Shown here: positions 17,065 to 25,415 of the stretch, in pieces
Layout: the number at the start of each line of letters is the position of its first letter
How positions within the stretch are numbered: position 1 is the stretch's first letter
Notes under the pieces: model-generated
Databases searched by the model: none
Seen by the model: the letters and a program-made list of their open reading frames with translations, nothing else
What the model was told of the DNA's origin: nothing
Program-made: the position numbers and the translations under genes
Assembly: GCF_018413645.1 (NCBI RefSeq)
Contig: NZ_JAHCDA010000002.1
Location: forward strand, 558,001-622,000
Origin: Roseococcus pinisoli
GTDB taxonomy: Bacteria; Pseudomonadota; Alphaproteobacteria; Acetobacterales; Acetobacteraceae
Direction: 5' to 3'
DNA length: 64,000 bases

Positions 17065-17913
17065 TCAGTCTTCGGCGACGAAGCGCAGGATCGCCCCCGT
17101 CGCGCGGGATGCCGGCACGGCGACGGTCGCGCCCGGCGCGGTGCCGAGCGCCTGCGCGGCCTTCTCCAGGCTGCGCGTCGTCAGCACCAGCGCGGCGGCA
17201 CCTTCCTCCGGCAGGCCGTCGAGCGAGATGCCCGGATGGCGGGCGGCCAGCCGGTCCCGATCGAGGAAGACGATCTCCGCCCGGCCCCTGCCCGTCGGCA
17301 CAGCCACGGCGCCATCCGCCGCGGTGGAGACGGTGCTGTCGATAAGGCCGGCCATCTCGCCGGCCGCCGCCTTAGGATCCCGGGCCAGGACCTCCACCCG
17401 GGCGATGCCGGTGGCGCCATTGGCATGGGACTGGAGCTCCGGAATCCAGACGGCGTCGCGCGTGAAGTGCTGGCAGGCGAAGATGCGCATCCCGCCCGGC
17501 CGCAGCGTGACGGGCCAGTGGAAGACCTCGAACCGTGCCTCGGACATGGAGCCGTCCGGCATGGGGACGGGGCGGCCGAAGGCGATGGGGCCGGTCGCCG
17601 CCACGCCCCGGCGCTGCACCTCGGCCACGCCGGCAGCTGCGTCGTCGGTCGTGAAGGCGCAGCGCTCGATGCCCTCGCGGGTCTCGAGCCAGCGGCGAAC
17701 CGGCTCGTTGTGCGGCGTGGGCGCCAGGATGCCCAGCAGCTCCATGTAGTCGTCGCCGAACATGATCGTGTAGTTGCCCGAGCCCATCTGCGGGCTGTGC
17801 GTGCCGCGCGGCGAGAGGGTGAAGCCCAGCCCTTCCCAGTCCTTCGCCGCCGCGTCGAGGTCGCGCACCGCGAAAACCATGTGGTCGACGCCGAGGATGT
17901 GCCTGAGGGTCAT
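17065..17913 (-). CDS. VOC-family protein with glyoxalase-like domain
   Basis: A 282-residue soluble protein. The N-terminal half (HILGVDHMVFAVRDLDAAAKDWEGLGFTLSPRGTH) is a Glyoxalase_3/VOC module with a potential metal ligand at H10, and MFGDDYMELLGIL contributes a second. The C-terminal half repeats the fold (GVARVEVLARDPKA region). Family members are dioxygenases, lyases or isomerases; no substrate can be named. AGGAGG precedes ATG 17913. It sits 72 bases upstream of the oligopeptide-type ABC operon on the same strand and may act on the imported compound. Confidence 0.8.
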   Translation of the reverse strand: MTLRHILGVDHMVFAVRDLDAAAKDWEGLGFTLSPRGTHSPQMGSGNYTIMFGDDYMELLGILAPTPHNEPVRRWLETREGIERCAFTTDDAAAGVAEVQRRGVAATGPIAFGRPVPMPDGSMSEARFEVFHWPVTLRPGGMRIFACQHFTRDAVWIPELQSHANGATGIARVEVLARDPKAAAGEMAGLIDSTVSTAADGAVAVPTGRGRAEIVFLDRDRLAARHPGISLDGLPEEGAAALVLTTRSLEKAAQALGTAPGATVAVPASRATGAILRFVAED

Positions 17914-18007
17914 GGAAGCCTCCTGATTTGCCACGCAGGGCAGCAGATGCGGCGGCGCTCGGCAAGGCGGGATACTTTTGGCGCGCATTCCGCGTTAACA
18001 CGGTCAC

Positions 18008-19408
18008 ATGCCGGTCTCGCCCCCCTTCTCCCCCTCACGCGCGCATCTCGACCTCGGTGAGGCGCTCTACGACGTCGTTGCCCCCGCCGAGTTCCCAAAG
18101 CTCACGCTGCGCCACCGCGACCAGCGCTGGGCCGGGCGCATCGGCCTGGACACGCTGAGCGATGAGGAATGGGTCGCCCATTTCGGCCGGTTCGAGCCCC
18201 TGCCCGGCAGCTTCGAGGCGCCGCTGGCACTGCGCTACCACGGCCATCAGTTCCGCCATTACAACGCCGACCTCGGCGATGGGCGGGGCTTCCTCTTCGC
18301 CCAGATGCACGACCTGCAGGACGGCCGTCTGCTCGACCTCGGCACCAAGGGCAGCGGCCGGACGCCCTGGTCGCGCGGGGCGGACGGCCGGCTGACCCTG
18401 AAGGGCGGCGTGCGCGAGATCCTCGCGACCAGCCAGCTCGAGGCGCTGGGCGTCGAGACCTCGAAAAGCTTCAGCCTGATCGAGACCGGCGAGGAGCTTT
18501 TCCGCAACGACGAGCCCTCGCCCACCCGCGCCGCGGTGCTGGTGCGGCTGAGCCACTCGCACCTGCGCATCGGCACCTTCCAGCGGCTGGCCTTCCACCA
18601 GGACGCGGAGACCATGCGGCGGCTGCTGAGCCACATCGTCCTGCGCTACCTGCCCGAAGCCGAGGCGCCGACGGAGGCCCAGCGCATCGCCCGTTTCTTC
18701 ACCGTCACCAGCCGCCGCGTGGCGCGGATGGGCGCGCAATGGATGGCGGCCGGCTTCGTCCACGGCGTGCTGAACACCGACAACATCAACGTCACCGGCG
18801 AGAGCTTCGACTACGGCCCCTGGCGCTTCCTGCCGAAATACGACCCGGCCTTCACGGCCGCCTATTTCGACCATGGCGGGCTCTACGCCTATGGCCGCCA
18901 GCCGGAGACGCTGCAGTGGAACCTGGCGCGCCTCGGCGGCAGCCTGCTGCTGCTGGAGGGCAATGCCGACCTCAAGACGCCGCTGCAGGAGGAGCTGAAC
19001 GCCTTCGGCCCCATCTTCCAGAAGGAATTCGCGACCGCCGTGCTGTGGCGGCTGGGCCTGGCCCCACGCGCGCCGGATCGCGACGCCGATCTGGCTGCGG
19101 CCTTCTTCGGCGCGCTCCAGGCCAGCGAGGCACCCTTCGACCAGTGCTTCTTCGACTGGCGCGGCGGGCGAGAGCGCCCCGGCTACGAGGGTGCGGCCTT
19201 CCAGCCGTTCCGGGATGCCCTGGCCGGCTACGAGCCCGCCGGGCCCTTGCATCCCTATTTCGAGGGCGCCGCGCCCTGCACGCTCCTCATCGACGAGGTC
19301 GAGGCCCTCTGGGCCCCGATCGCCGAGCGCGACGACTGGAAGCCGCTCACGGACAAGCTCGCGCAGATCGAGACCGCGCGGCTGGCCCATGCGGGGCTCA
19401 GCGGGTGA
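18008..19408 (+). CDS. selO: Protein adenylyltransferase SelO (YdiU family)
   Basis: A 466-residue pseudokinase-fold enzyme that AMPylates Ser/Thr/Tyr residues of target proteins in redox stress. Diagnostic stretches are ALRYHGHQFRHYNADLGDGRGFLFAQ, LDLGTKGSGRTPWSRGADGRLTLKGGVREIL, FVHGVLNTDNINVTGESFDYGP (metal-binding D/N) and FLPKYDPAFTAAYFDHGGLYAYGRQP. Its length is normal for bacteria. There is no selenocysteine or C-terminal CxxC, as in most short bacterial forms. The last 11 bases overlap the convergent hydratase gene. Confidence 0.94.
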   Translation: MPVSPPFSPSRAHLDLGEALYDVVAPAEFPKLTLRHRDQRWAGRIGLDTLSDEEWVAHFGRFEPLPGSFEAPLALRYHGHQFRHYNADLGDGRGFLFAQMHDLQDGRLLDLGTKGSGRTPWSRGADGRLTLKGGVREILATSQLEALGVETSKSFSLIETGEELFRNDEPSPTRAAVLVRLSHSHLRIGTFQRLAFHQDAETMRRLLSHIVLRYLPEAEAPTEAQRIARFFTVTSRRVARMGAQWMAAGFVHGVLNTDNINVTGESFDYGPWRFLPKYDPAFTAAYFDHGGLYAYGRQPETLQWNLARLGGSLLLLEGNADLKTPLQEELNAFGPIFQKEFATAVLWRLGLAPRAPDRDADLAAAFFGALQASEAPFDQCFFDWRGGRERPGYEGAAFQPFRDALAGYEPAGPLHPYFEGAAPCTLLIDEVEALWAPIAERDDWKPLTDKLAQIETARLAHAGLSG

Positions 19409-20156
19409 AGGTCAGCTCCGCCTCGCCCAGCCCCTCGAAGACGACGCGGAAGTGGTCGCCCGGGTTGAAGTAGAGCAGCCCGGTATAGGACCCGCAGGTC
19501 ACGTACTGCCCCGCCTTCACGCCGCCGGCCTGGCGCATCATCTCGACCAGCGCCACCGCGACGGCCAGCGGATCGTCGATGGGATGGCCGCCGACCTTCT
19601 CCACGATCGGCTCGCCATTCACCTCGAGGCGGACCTTGATGCGGGCGAGGTCCAGCCCCGTCCAATCCGGTTGCGCCGCCCCGGGGACGAAGCCCGCGTT
19701 GCTGACGTTATCCGCCAGCTTGTCCCGCACGGTCGCCGCGCCCGGGTCGGCATAGCGGCTGCTCACCACCTCGATCGCGGCGCACGCGTCGAGGGCGGCG
19801 ATGATCTCCTCCCGCGCATAGGGTGCTGCCCGGGCGGGCAGGTCGCGGCGGAAACGGAAGGCGACCTCGCCCTCGATGCCGCATTGCGGCGCCTCGGCCA
19901 CCGGGAAGGTGGCCGGCGAGACGCGCAGCCCGGAGGCGAAGATCAGCCCGCGCACGCCCTCCGAGGTCGCGGTCGGCGCATTCGCCTTGTAGGCGCCGAT
20001 GGTGGCGCCCAGGCGCTTCGCGACCTCATCCTGGATCGCATGCGCCTCGCGCACGCTTTCCGGCGCCGCGCTGACCGGCAGTACCGGGATGCGCGTGCCC
20101 GACTGTCGAGCGTCCACGAGGAGGCCCGCGGCTTCGTCGATGCGTTTCGGATCCAT
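19398..20156 (-). CDS. 2-keto-4-pentenoate hydratase-like protein (FAH superfamily)
   Basis: A 252-residue soluble enzyme of the MhpD/FAH group (2-oxopent-4-enoate hydratase or 4-oxalocrotonate decarboxylase). The start DEAAGLLVDARQSGTRIPVLP and AIQDEVAKRLGATIGAYKAN are typical. GIEGEVAFRF holds the metal-binding ExE. In this superfamily divalent metal supports hydration of dienols in meta-cleavage pathways. AGGAG lies upstream of ATG 20156. It is 89 bases downstream of a Bug receptor gene on the same strand, suggesting uptake and degradation of an aromatic-derived or oxo-acid substrate. Confidence 0.88.
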   Translation of the reverse strand: MDPKRIDEAAGLLVDARQSGTRIPVLPVSAAPESVREAHAIQDEVAKRLGATIGAYKANAPTATSEGVRGLIFASGLRVSPATFPVAEAPQCGIEGEVAFRFRRDLPARAAPYAREEIIAALDACAAIEVVSSRYADPGAATVRDKLADNVSNAGFVPGAAQPDWTGLDLARIKVRLEVNGEPIVEKVGGHPIDDPLAVAVALVEMMRQAGGVKAGQYVTCGSYTGLLYFNPGDHFRVVFEGLGEAELTFTR

Positions 20157-20245
20157 GGCACCCTATCTCCTGGAAGAGAGGGAAGAATGCGCCGGATGCC
20201 CTCGCCGCCCAAGCCCCTTGGCCTGGGCCGCAGGGCAGGTTTCCG

Positions 20246-21217
20246 CTAGCCCGCCTGGGCGCCCGAAATGCGCACCATTTCGGCCCAGCGCGGCTTCTCC
20301 CGCTCCAGCCGGGCGCCGAGCTCGGCGGGGGTGGAGCCCGTCAGAATCGCGCCCATGCCGATCACGCGCTGCTGCAGCGCCGGGTCGGCCCAGGCCGTGC
20401 GGATCTCGTTCGACAGGCGCTCGGCGATCTCGCGCGGCATGCCGGCCGGCCCAGCCCATAGATGCCAGGGGCTGACGTTGAAATTGTCGACGCCCGCCTC
20501 GGCCATGGTCGGCACGTCGGGCATGGTCGGCCAGCGCTGCCCCATGGTGACCGCGAGCGCGCGCATCCGCCCCTCGCCCACGACGCCGACATAACTGGCG
20601 AGGTTGTCGATCGCCAGCTGGACGTCGCCCGAGAGCATCGCCGGGATCGTCTGCGCCGCGCCGCGGAACGGGACATGGACGCCGGGGATTCCGGCCCGGG
20701 CCAGGAAATACGCGCCGGAGAGATGGATGGAGGTGCCAACCCCGGCGGAGCCGTAGCTCACGCCCCCCGGCCGCTCCCGTCCCCAGGCGATGAATTCCTG
20801 CACCGTGCGGGCGGGCACGTATTGCGAGGGCACCGCCATCACGTTCGGCATGTCCCACATGGCGCTGATCCACTGGAAGTCCTTCGACATGTCGAAGGGC
20901 ACCGAGGGGAAGACCATCGGGTTGATGACCACCGTGTGCATGCTGACGGTGCCGAGCGTGTAGCCGTCCGGCGTGGCGCGGGCGAGCGCCTCGGCCGCGA
21001 TGTTGCCCGAGGCGCCGCTGCGCGTTTCGACCACGAAGGTCTGGCCGAGGCGCTGGCCCAGCACCTCGCAGGCCAGCCGCGTCAGCACGTCGAGCGAGCC
21101 GCCCGGCGGAAAGCCCACCAGGACGCGGACCGGGCGATTGGGCCAGGTCCCCTGCGCGAGCGCGGGCGCGGCCAGCGCCAGCGGCGGAACCGCCAGCAGC
21201 GAACGACGAGTGATCAT
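20246..21217 (-). CDS. Bug-family (TctC-like) periplasmic receptor
   Basis: A 323-residue periplasmic protein with a signal peptide (MITRRSLLAVPPLALAAPALAQ) and the Bug signature WPNRPVRVLVGFPPGGSLDVLTR. Further family motifs are VVETRSGASGN, ATPDGYTLG and VPFRGAAQTIPAMLSGDVQ. Bug proteins bind carboxylates, amides or aromatics between two lobes and feed TctAB-type permeases. No tctA/tctB lies in the window. AAGGAAG precedes the chosen ATG. It is probably co-transcribed with the downstream hydratase gene. Confidence 0.92.
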   Translation of the reverse strand: MITRRSLLAVPPLALAAPALAQGTWPNRPVRVLVGFPPGGSLDVLTRLACEVLGQRLGQTFVVETRSGASGNIAAEALARATPDGYTLGTVSMHTVVINPMVFPSVPFDMSKDFQWISAMWDMPNVMAVPSQYVPARTVQEFIAWGRERPGGVSYGSAGVGTSIHLSGAYFLARAGIPGVHVPFRGAAQTIPAMLSGDVQLAIDNLASYVGVVGEGRMRALAVTMGQRWPTMPDVPTMAEAGVDNFNVSPWHLWAGPAGMPREIAERLSNEIRTAWADPALQQRVIGMGAILTGSTPAELGARLEREKPRWAEMVRISGAQAG

Positions 21218-21270
21218 GGTCTTCCTTCCCTTGCAGGCCACTGACGGGCCCATGCGGGAAGCTTAGGACG

Positions 21271-21285
21271 CGTTCGATCCGAACG
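21271..21285. promoter_or_regulatory. Palindrome in the divergent Bug promoter region
   Basis: CGTTCG-ATC-CGAACG is a perfect 6-bp dyad between two divergent Bug genes. It could be an operator shared by both. Evidence is sequence symmetry and position only. Confidence 0.3.
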
Positions 21286-21385
21286 ATATCGCGAAGCGCC
21301 GAGGCGGCATCACGTCGCCGCTTGCCGTGGCGCACCGGGCGGCGTGTGATCGGCGCCACAAAGAACGACAATAAGGATGCAGGGA

Positions 21386-22351
21386 ATGAAACGCCGGACC
21401 GCCTTGACGCTTCCCCTCGCCCTGCCGGCGGTAGCCCTGGCCCAGAGCGCCTATCCCAGCCGGCCTGTTCGCCTCGTGGTCGGCTTTGCGGCCGGTGGCC
21501 CGACCGACGTGATCGGCCGGCTCATCGCCCAGGACATGTCCGCCACCCTCGGCCAGCCCGTGATGGTCGAGAACCGGACGGGCGCCAATGCGCTGATCGC
21601 GACGCAGTTCGTCGCGCGCGAGGCGCCCGACGGCTATACGCTGCTGCTGGCGACGCTCTCGCATAGCGTGAATGCCATCCTGCTGCCGGGAAACAGCTAC
21701 CGCCCTCTCGAGGATTTCACGCCGGTCGGCCTCGTCGCCATGCTGCCGCTGATCGCGGTGACGGGCGCCGGCAGCCCCTTCCGGGACCTCCAGCAGCTGG
21801 TGGCCGCCGCCCGGGAGGCGCCGGGCACCATCTCCTACGGCTCGGCCGGCCATGGCGGTTCGGCGCATCTCGCCGCCGCGCTGTTGGCCACCCGGTCCGG
21901 GACCGAGATGACGCATGTCACCTTCCGCGGCAACGCGCCCGCGCTGACCGAGGTGATGGCCGGCCGCGTCTCCTTCATGTTCTATCCGATGATCGGCATC
22001 GGCGAGTATGTCGCCAAGGGCCAGCTCCGGCCGCTGGCCATCTCGACCGCGGAGCGCAGCGCCGATTATCCGGAAGTGCCGACGATGCGGGAGATCGGTT
22101 ATCCCGGCTTCGAGGACTACACGCAGGGCCTTGGCGTGCTGGCGCCGGCCCATGCGCCCGCGCCGGTCGTGGCCCGGCTCAACGCGGCGGTGCGCGCCTC
22201 GCTGGCCCGATCAGAGACGGCCGCACGGCTGCTAACGCTGGGCGGCATCGCGGCCGCCTCCTCGCCCGAGGAATACGGCACCTTCCTGCGCGAGGATCTG
22301 GAGCGCTGGCGGCGGGTGATCACCGCCGCCCGGATCAGCGCCGAACCCTAG
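21386..22351 (+). CDS. Bug-family (TctC-like) periplasmic receptor
   Basis: A 321-residue receptor with a signal peptide (MKRRTALTLPLALPAVALAQ). Bug motifs are YPSRPVRLVVGFAAGGPTDVIGR, VMVENRTGANALIA and EAPDGYTLLLATLSHS. ATG 21386 was chosen because AAGGA lies eight bases upstream; an ATG three codons earlier has no suitable site. It is divergent from another Bug gene. Its stop codon shares CTAG with the convergent racemase-like gene. Confidence 0.92.
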   Translation: MKRRTALTLPLALPAVALAQSAYPSRPVRLVVGFAAGGPTDVIGRLIAQDMSATLGQPVMVENRTGANALIATQFVAREAPDGYTLLLATLSHSVNAILLPGNSYRPLEDFTPVGLVAMLPLIAVTGAGSPFRDLQQLVAAAREAPGTISYGSAGHGGSAHLAAALLATRSGTEMTHVTFRGNAPALTEVMAGRVSFMFYPMIGIGEYVAKGQLRPLAISTAERSADYPEVPTMREIGYPGFEDYTQGLGVLAPAHAPAPVVARLNAAVRASLARSETAARLLTLGGIAAASSPEEYGTFLREDLERWRRVITAARISAEP

Positions 22352-23199
22352 ACCAGCCTGCGCCGGCGCGAGCGTGCCGGCGGGTCCTTCGGGAGCATCA
22401 GCCCGCTGGCGTCGAGGCCGAGGCGGGCCAGCAGCTTCGCCTGCTCGATCGCGCAGCGGTACCCTTCCAGGACGGGGATGTCCCAACCGGCCTCGTTCAG
22501 GCGCCTCTGGAGGAAGGGCTGCATCCAATAGGCCGCCGAGCAGCCCAGCATCAGCACCTCGGCACCGTCCTCCTGGATCGCCGCCTCGGCGGCGGTGAAG
22601 GCGGCCTCCAGCATGCTGCAGGTCTCGCCGGCCAGGGCCTTTGCCTTTTCGCTCGCGATGGACGGCCGGTCGCTCCGGGTCGGGCGGGGCAGCGGGTAGT
22701 CGAGGTTGCGGATGCCGGTGCAGCGCTCCGTGAAGCGATACTCCACCACCAGCCGCGCCATCTGGACATTGTGCTTCTCGGAGATGTCGATGATCCCGAA
22801 GCGGTGACCCACCATGCTGGCCACATGCATCTGCGCGTGGCCGCAGGAGGTCACGGGAATGCCGTGGCGCCGGCCGATCTCGCGGGCCTCGGCGAAACCC
22901 GGATCGCCGCCGCCGAGCAGGACGATGGCGTCGTACCTGCCGCTCTCGCAGCCCTCGCGCACCAGGGGCAGCCGGTTGGCGCCCACGATCATGAACTCCT
23001 CCAGCGTCTCCACCCCCCAGTCGCCATGGGTGGCCGGCGCGCCGGGATGCACGTCCCACTCCACCTCCGCCAGCAGGGACGCGACGTTGTCGTAGTCCAT
23101 CACCATCTGCTCCCGCGTGCCCTCGGTCGGGCGCAGCGCATAGGAACCGCCGGCGTGGCGGAGGGCGTTGATCAGCAGCAGGCGAGGCTTGGCGGACAT
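22348..23199 (-). CDS. Asp/Glu/hydantoin racemase-superfamily protein with one catalytic Cys
   Basis: A 283-residue soluble protein. LLLGGGDPGFAEAREI aligns with the C(F/W)GDPG motif of hydantoin racemases, but the first catalytic cysteine is replaced by glycine (G96). The second, C220 in LMLGCSAAY, is kept. C119 (TSCGHAQ) is not at the classical position. Racemases need two cysteines; decarboxylases of the superfamily (arylmalonate decarboxylase type) use one. The function is therefore uncertain: decarboxylase, isomerase or a racemase with an unusual pair. It is convergent with a Bug receptor gene. Confidence 0.75.
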   Translation of the reverse strand: MSAKPRLLLINALRHAGGSYALRPTEGTREQMVMDYDNVASLLAEVEWDVHPGAPATHGDWGVETLEEFMIVGANRLPLVREGCESGRYDAIVLLGGGDPGFAEAREIGRRHGIPVTSCGHAQMHVASMVGHRFGIIDISEKHNVQMARLVVEYRFTERCTGIRNLDYPLPRPTRSDRPSIASEKAKALAGETCSMLEAAFTAAEAAIQEDGAEVLMLGCSAAYWMQPFLQRRLNEAGWDIPVLEGYRCAIEQAKLLARLGLDASGLMLPKDPPARSRRRRLV

Positions 23200-23422
23200 C
23201 CGGACGTTCCTTCTTTGGCGCGGCGTCGAGGCAGCCCGCGAGCGGGCAGAAACCTCGGCGACCGCCGCCGCCGGATTGCAGCACGATCCCGCTCGGCTGG
23301 CAGCCCGGTGCCCGGGAAGCGGATCATTCTTGCCACACCGGCGAAATTTTCTTTGAAGGTCGCGGTTTTTCAGGCGATCCGCAGCTTAGCATGACGCCGC
23401 ATTTGCCGAGCCCGTCGATCGC
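23200..23422. other. Divergent promoter region
   Basis: The region lies between the racemase-like gene and the L,D-transpeptidase gene. It is AT-richer near 23340-23375 (AAATTTTCTTTG, GGTTTTTC), which may hold promoters, but no clear -35/-10 pair or terminator can be assigned. Confidence 0.3.
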
Positions 23423-24370
23423 ATGATTCCCCCCCGCCGTTCCTTTGCCGCTTCCCTCCTCCTGGGCGGGCTGCCACTGCTCCTCGGCCGCGCGGCCTCC
23501 GCGCAGACGCGGCCGACGCCGGTCTCCGCGCGCCAGCCGGCCCCGCCGCTGCCCAGGCCGCCCCTGACCCTGGCCGACATCCGGGCGCAGCTCGAGATCG
23601 CGCGGGCCGCCCTGCCCCCCGGCCACCGCAACCGCGTCGCCGTGGAGCGCACCCTCGGCCGGCTAGACGAGATGGGGCTGGACCTCGCCTCCGGCCGCAC
23701 GATCCTGGTGAACATCGCCGCCGCCGAGGTCATGGCCTATGAGGACGGCATCGAGGTTCTCCGCTCCCGCGCCGTGGTCGGCGCCGCGCGGACGCGCACG
23801 CCGCAGATGACCACCTTCGTGACGACGGCGCGCTTCAACCCGCCCTGGTACGTGCCCGCCAGCCTGACGGCCGAGATCCGCGCCGCCGGCGCCGTGGGCT
23901 ACCAGCAGATCGGCGGTCGCTTCATCCAGCCGCCCGGCCCGAACAACGCGCTGGGCCCGATGCGCATCGGCCTCGAGAATTCGGACGGCATCTTCTTGCA
24001 CGGCACCAACCGGCCCAGCCTCTTCAACCAGGGCATGCGGTCGCTGTCGCATGGTTGCGTGCGGGTGGAGAGGGTGCGGGACTTCACCGCCTGGCTGCTC
24101 GACATGCCCGTCGCCACGGTGGACACGATGCTGGCCTCGGGCCGCACGCAGGACGTCCATCCGCTGCGGGAGGTGCAGGTGGCCCTTGCCTATCTCACGA
24201 TCTGGCCGGATCGCACCGGGCAGTTCGTCGTGCATCCGGACCGCTACGGCATGGACGCGCCGGGCGTGCGGCAGGTGGGCTTCCGGCGCGTGCTGCGGCC
24301 GTTGCCGATGACGACCGAGCAGATGGAGGCGGCGGCCCGGCAGCCGCCTCCGGAGGACGATCCCCTCTGA
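23423..24370 (+). CDS. L,D-transpeptidase (YkuD domain)
   Basis: A 315-residue periplasmic enzyme. MIPPRRSFAASLLLGGLPLLLG is a Tat-like signal peptide, followed by a proline-rich linker. The YkuD domain spans ~95-220. H193 lies in FLHGT, and the catalytic motif SHGCVR holds H210, C212 and R214. It forms 3-3 peptidoglycan cross-links or attaches proteins to peptidoglycan. No peptidoglycan-binding domain is clear; residues 50-90 may form a small helical module. No strong ribosome site precedes the ATG. Confidence 0.9.
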   Translation: MIPPRRSFAASLLLGGLPLLLGRAASAQTRPTPVSARQPAPPLPRPPLTLADIRAQLEIARAALPPGHRNRVAVERTLGRLDEMGLDLASGRTILVNIAAAEVMAYEDGIEVLRSRAVVGAARTRTPQMTTFVTTARFNPPWYVPASLTAEIRAAGAVGYQQIGGRFIQPPGPNNALGPMRIGLENSDGIFLHGTNRPSLFNQGMRSLSHGCVRVERVRDFTAWLLDMPVATVDTMLASGRTQDVHPLREVQVALAYLTIWPDRTGQFVVHPDRYGMDAPGVRQVGFRRVLRPLPMTTEQMEAAARQPPPEDDPL

Positions 24371-24391
24371 CGAGGGGCTAGGGCCCTTTCC

Positions 24392-25345
24392 TCAGCCGGC
24401 CCGGATATTCGCCCGGCGGATCGTCTCGCCCCACATGGCGCGCTCGCGGGCGATGCGGGCGGCGAAGGCCTCGGGTCCCTCGAAGCTCGGGGTCAGCCCG
24501 TTCTCCAGCATGCGCCGACGGATGGTGGCATCCGTCAGGGCCCGCTCGGCCGCCTGGGCCCATTGGCGGGCGCTTTCCGCGCTCATGTTCTTCGGGCCGC
24601 ACAGGCCGAACCAGCCCACCACCTCCAGCCCCGGGACGATGTCCGGCAGCCGCGGTGCCTGGGCGAATTCCGGCACGCCCTCGCGATCCGCCAGGGCCAG
24701 CAGCCGCAGCTCGCCGCCCTGGATCTGCCGCACGACGTCGCCGAGGTTGGTGATCATCAGATCCGCGCGGCCGGCAATGACATCCAGCGCCGCGGGCGCC
24801 GCACCGCGATAGGGAACGTGCACCAGGTCGATGCCGGCCATCGAGGCCAGCCGCGCCCCGGTCAGGTGCTGCGCCGACCCCACCCCAGCGCTGCCATAGG
24901 AGATGGTGCCCGGCCGCGCCCGCGCCGCGGCGATCACCTGGGCGAGCGTCTGGTAGGGCCCGCGGGCACCGGTCACCACCCCGTAGGAGGAGATTGCGAC
25001 ATTCGCCACGGGCACCAGGTCCGTCCCCGGGTCGATCGGCAGCACCGCGCCCGGCAGCTCAGGGCTGATCGTCATGCCGCCCATCGCGCATTGCAGCACC
25101 GTCGATCCGTCGGCCGGCCCGCGCGAGACCGCTTCGGCGGCGATGAAGCCATTGGCGCCCGTGCGGTTCTCCACCACGGGCCGCTGGCCCAGCGCGGTGC
25201 CGATCCCCTCGGCCAGCAGGCGTGAGACGAGGTCCGAGGTGCCGCCCGGCGCGAAGCCCGAGACGATTCGCGGCTGCCGGTCCTGCGCCGATGCGGTCAC
25301 CGGCAGGGCCAGGCACAGGCCGGCGAGAAGGAGGAGGCGTCTCAT
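24392..25345 (-). CDS. Bug-family receptor, second of a tandem pair
   Basis: A 317-residue periplasmic receptor with a signal peptide (MRRLLLLAGLCLALPVTASAQ). Motifs are QPRIVSGFAPGGTSDLVSR, VVENRTGANGFIAAEAV and TISPELPGA. It is clearly a paralogue of the next upstream gene, sharing TISPELPGA, SY-SAG and the ANIR C-terminus, so the pair arose by tandem duplication. ATG 25345 starts the signal peptide; an ATG five codons earlier is an alternative. It is probably the last gene of the biotin-carboxylase operon. Confidence 0.9.
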   Translation of the reverse strand: MRRLLLLAGLCLALPVTASAQDRQPRIVSGFAPGGTSDLVSRLLAEGIGTALGQRPVVENRTGANGFIAAEAVSRGPADGSTVLQCAMGGMTISPELPGAVLPIDPGTDLVPVANVAISSYGVVTGARGPYQTLAQVIAAARARPGTISYGSAGVGSAQHLTGARLASMAGIDLVHVPYRGAAPAALDVIAGRADLMITNLGDVVRQIQGGELRLLALADREGVPEFAQAPRLPDIVPGLEVVGWFGLCGPKNMSAESARQWAQAAERALTDATIRRRMLENGLTPSFEGPEAFAARIARERAMWGETIRRANIRAG

Positions 25346-25415
25346 GCGGTCGTTTCCCATTCTTGTCGTTCTTCTTGGCAGTCCCGATGCGCGGGGCGAG
25401 GCCTCGCCGCCCCTG

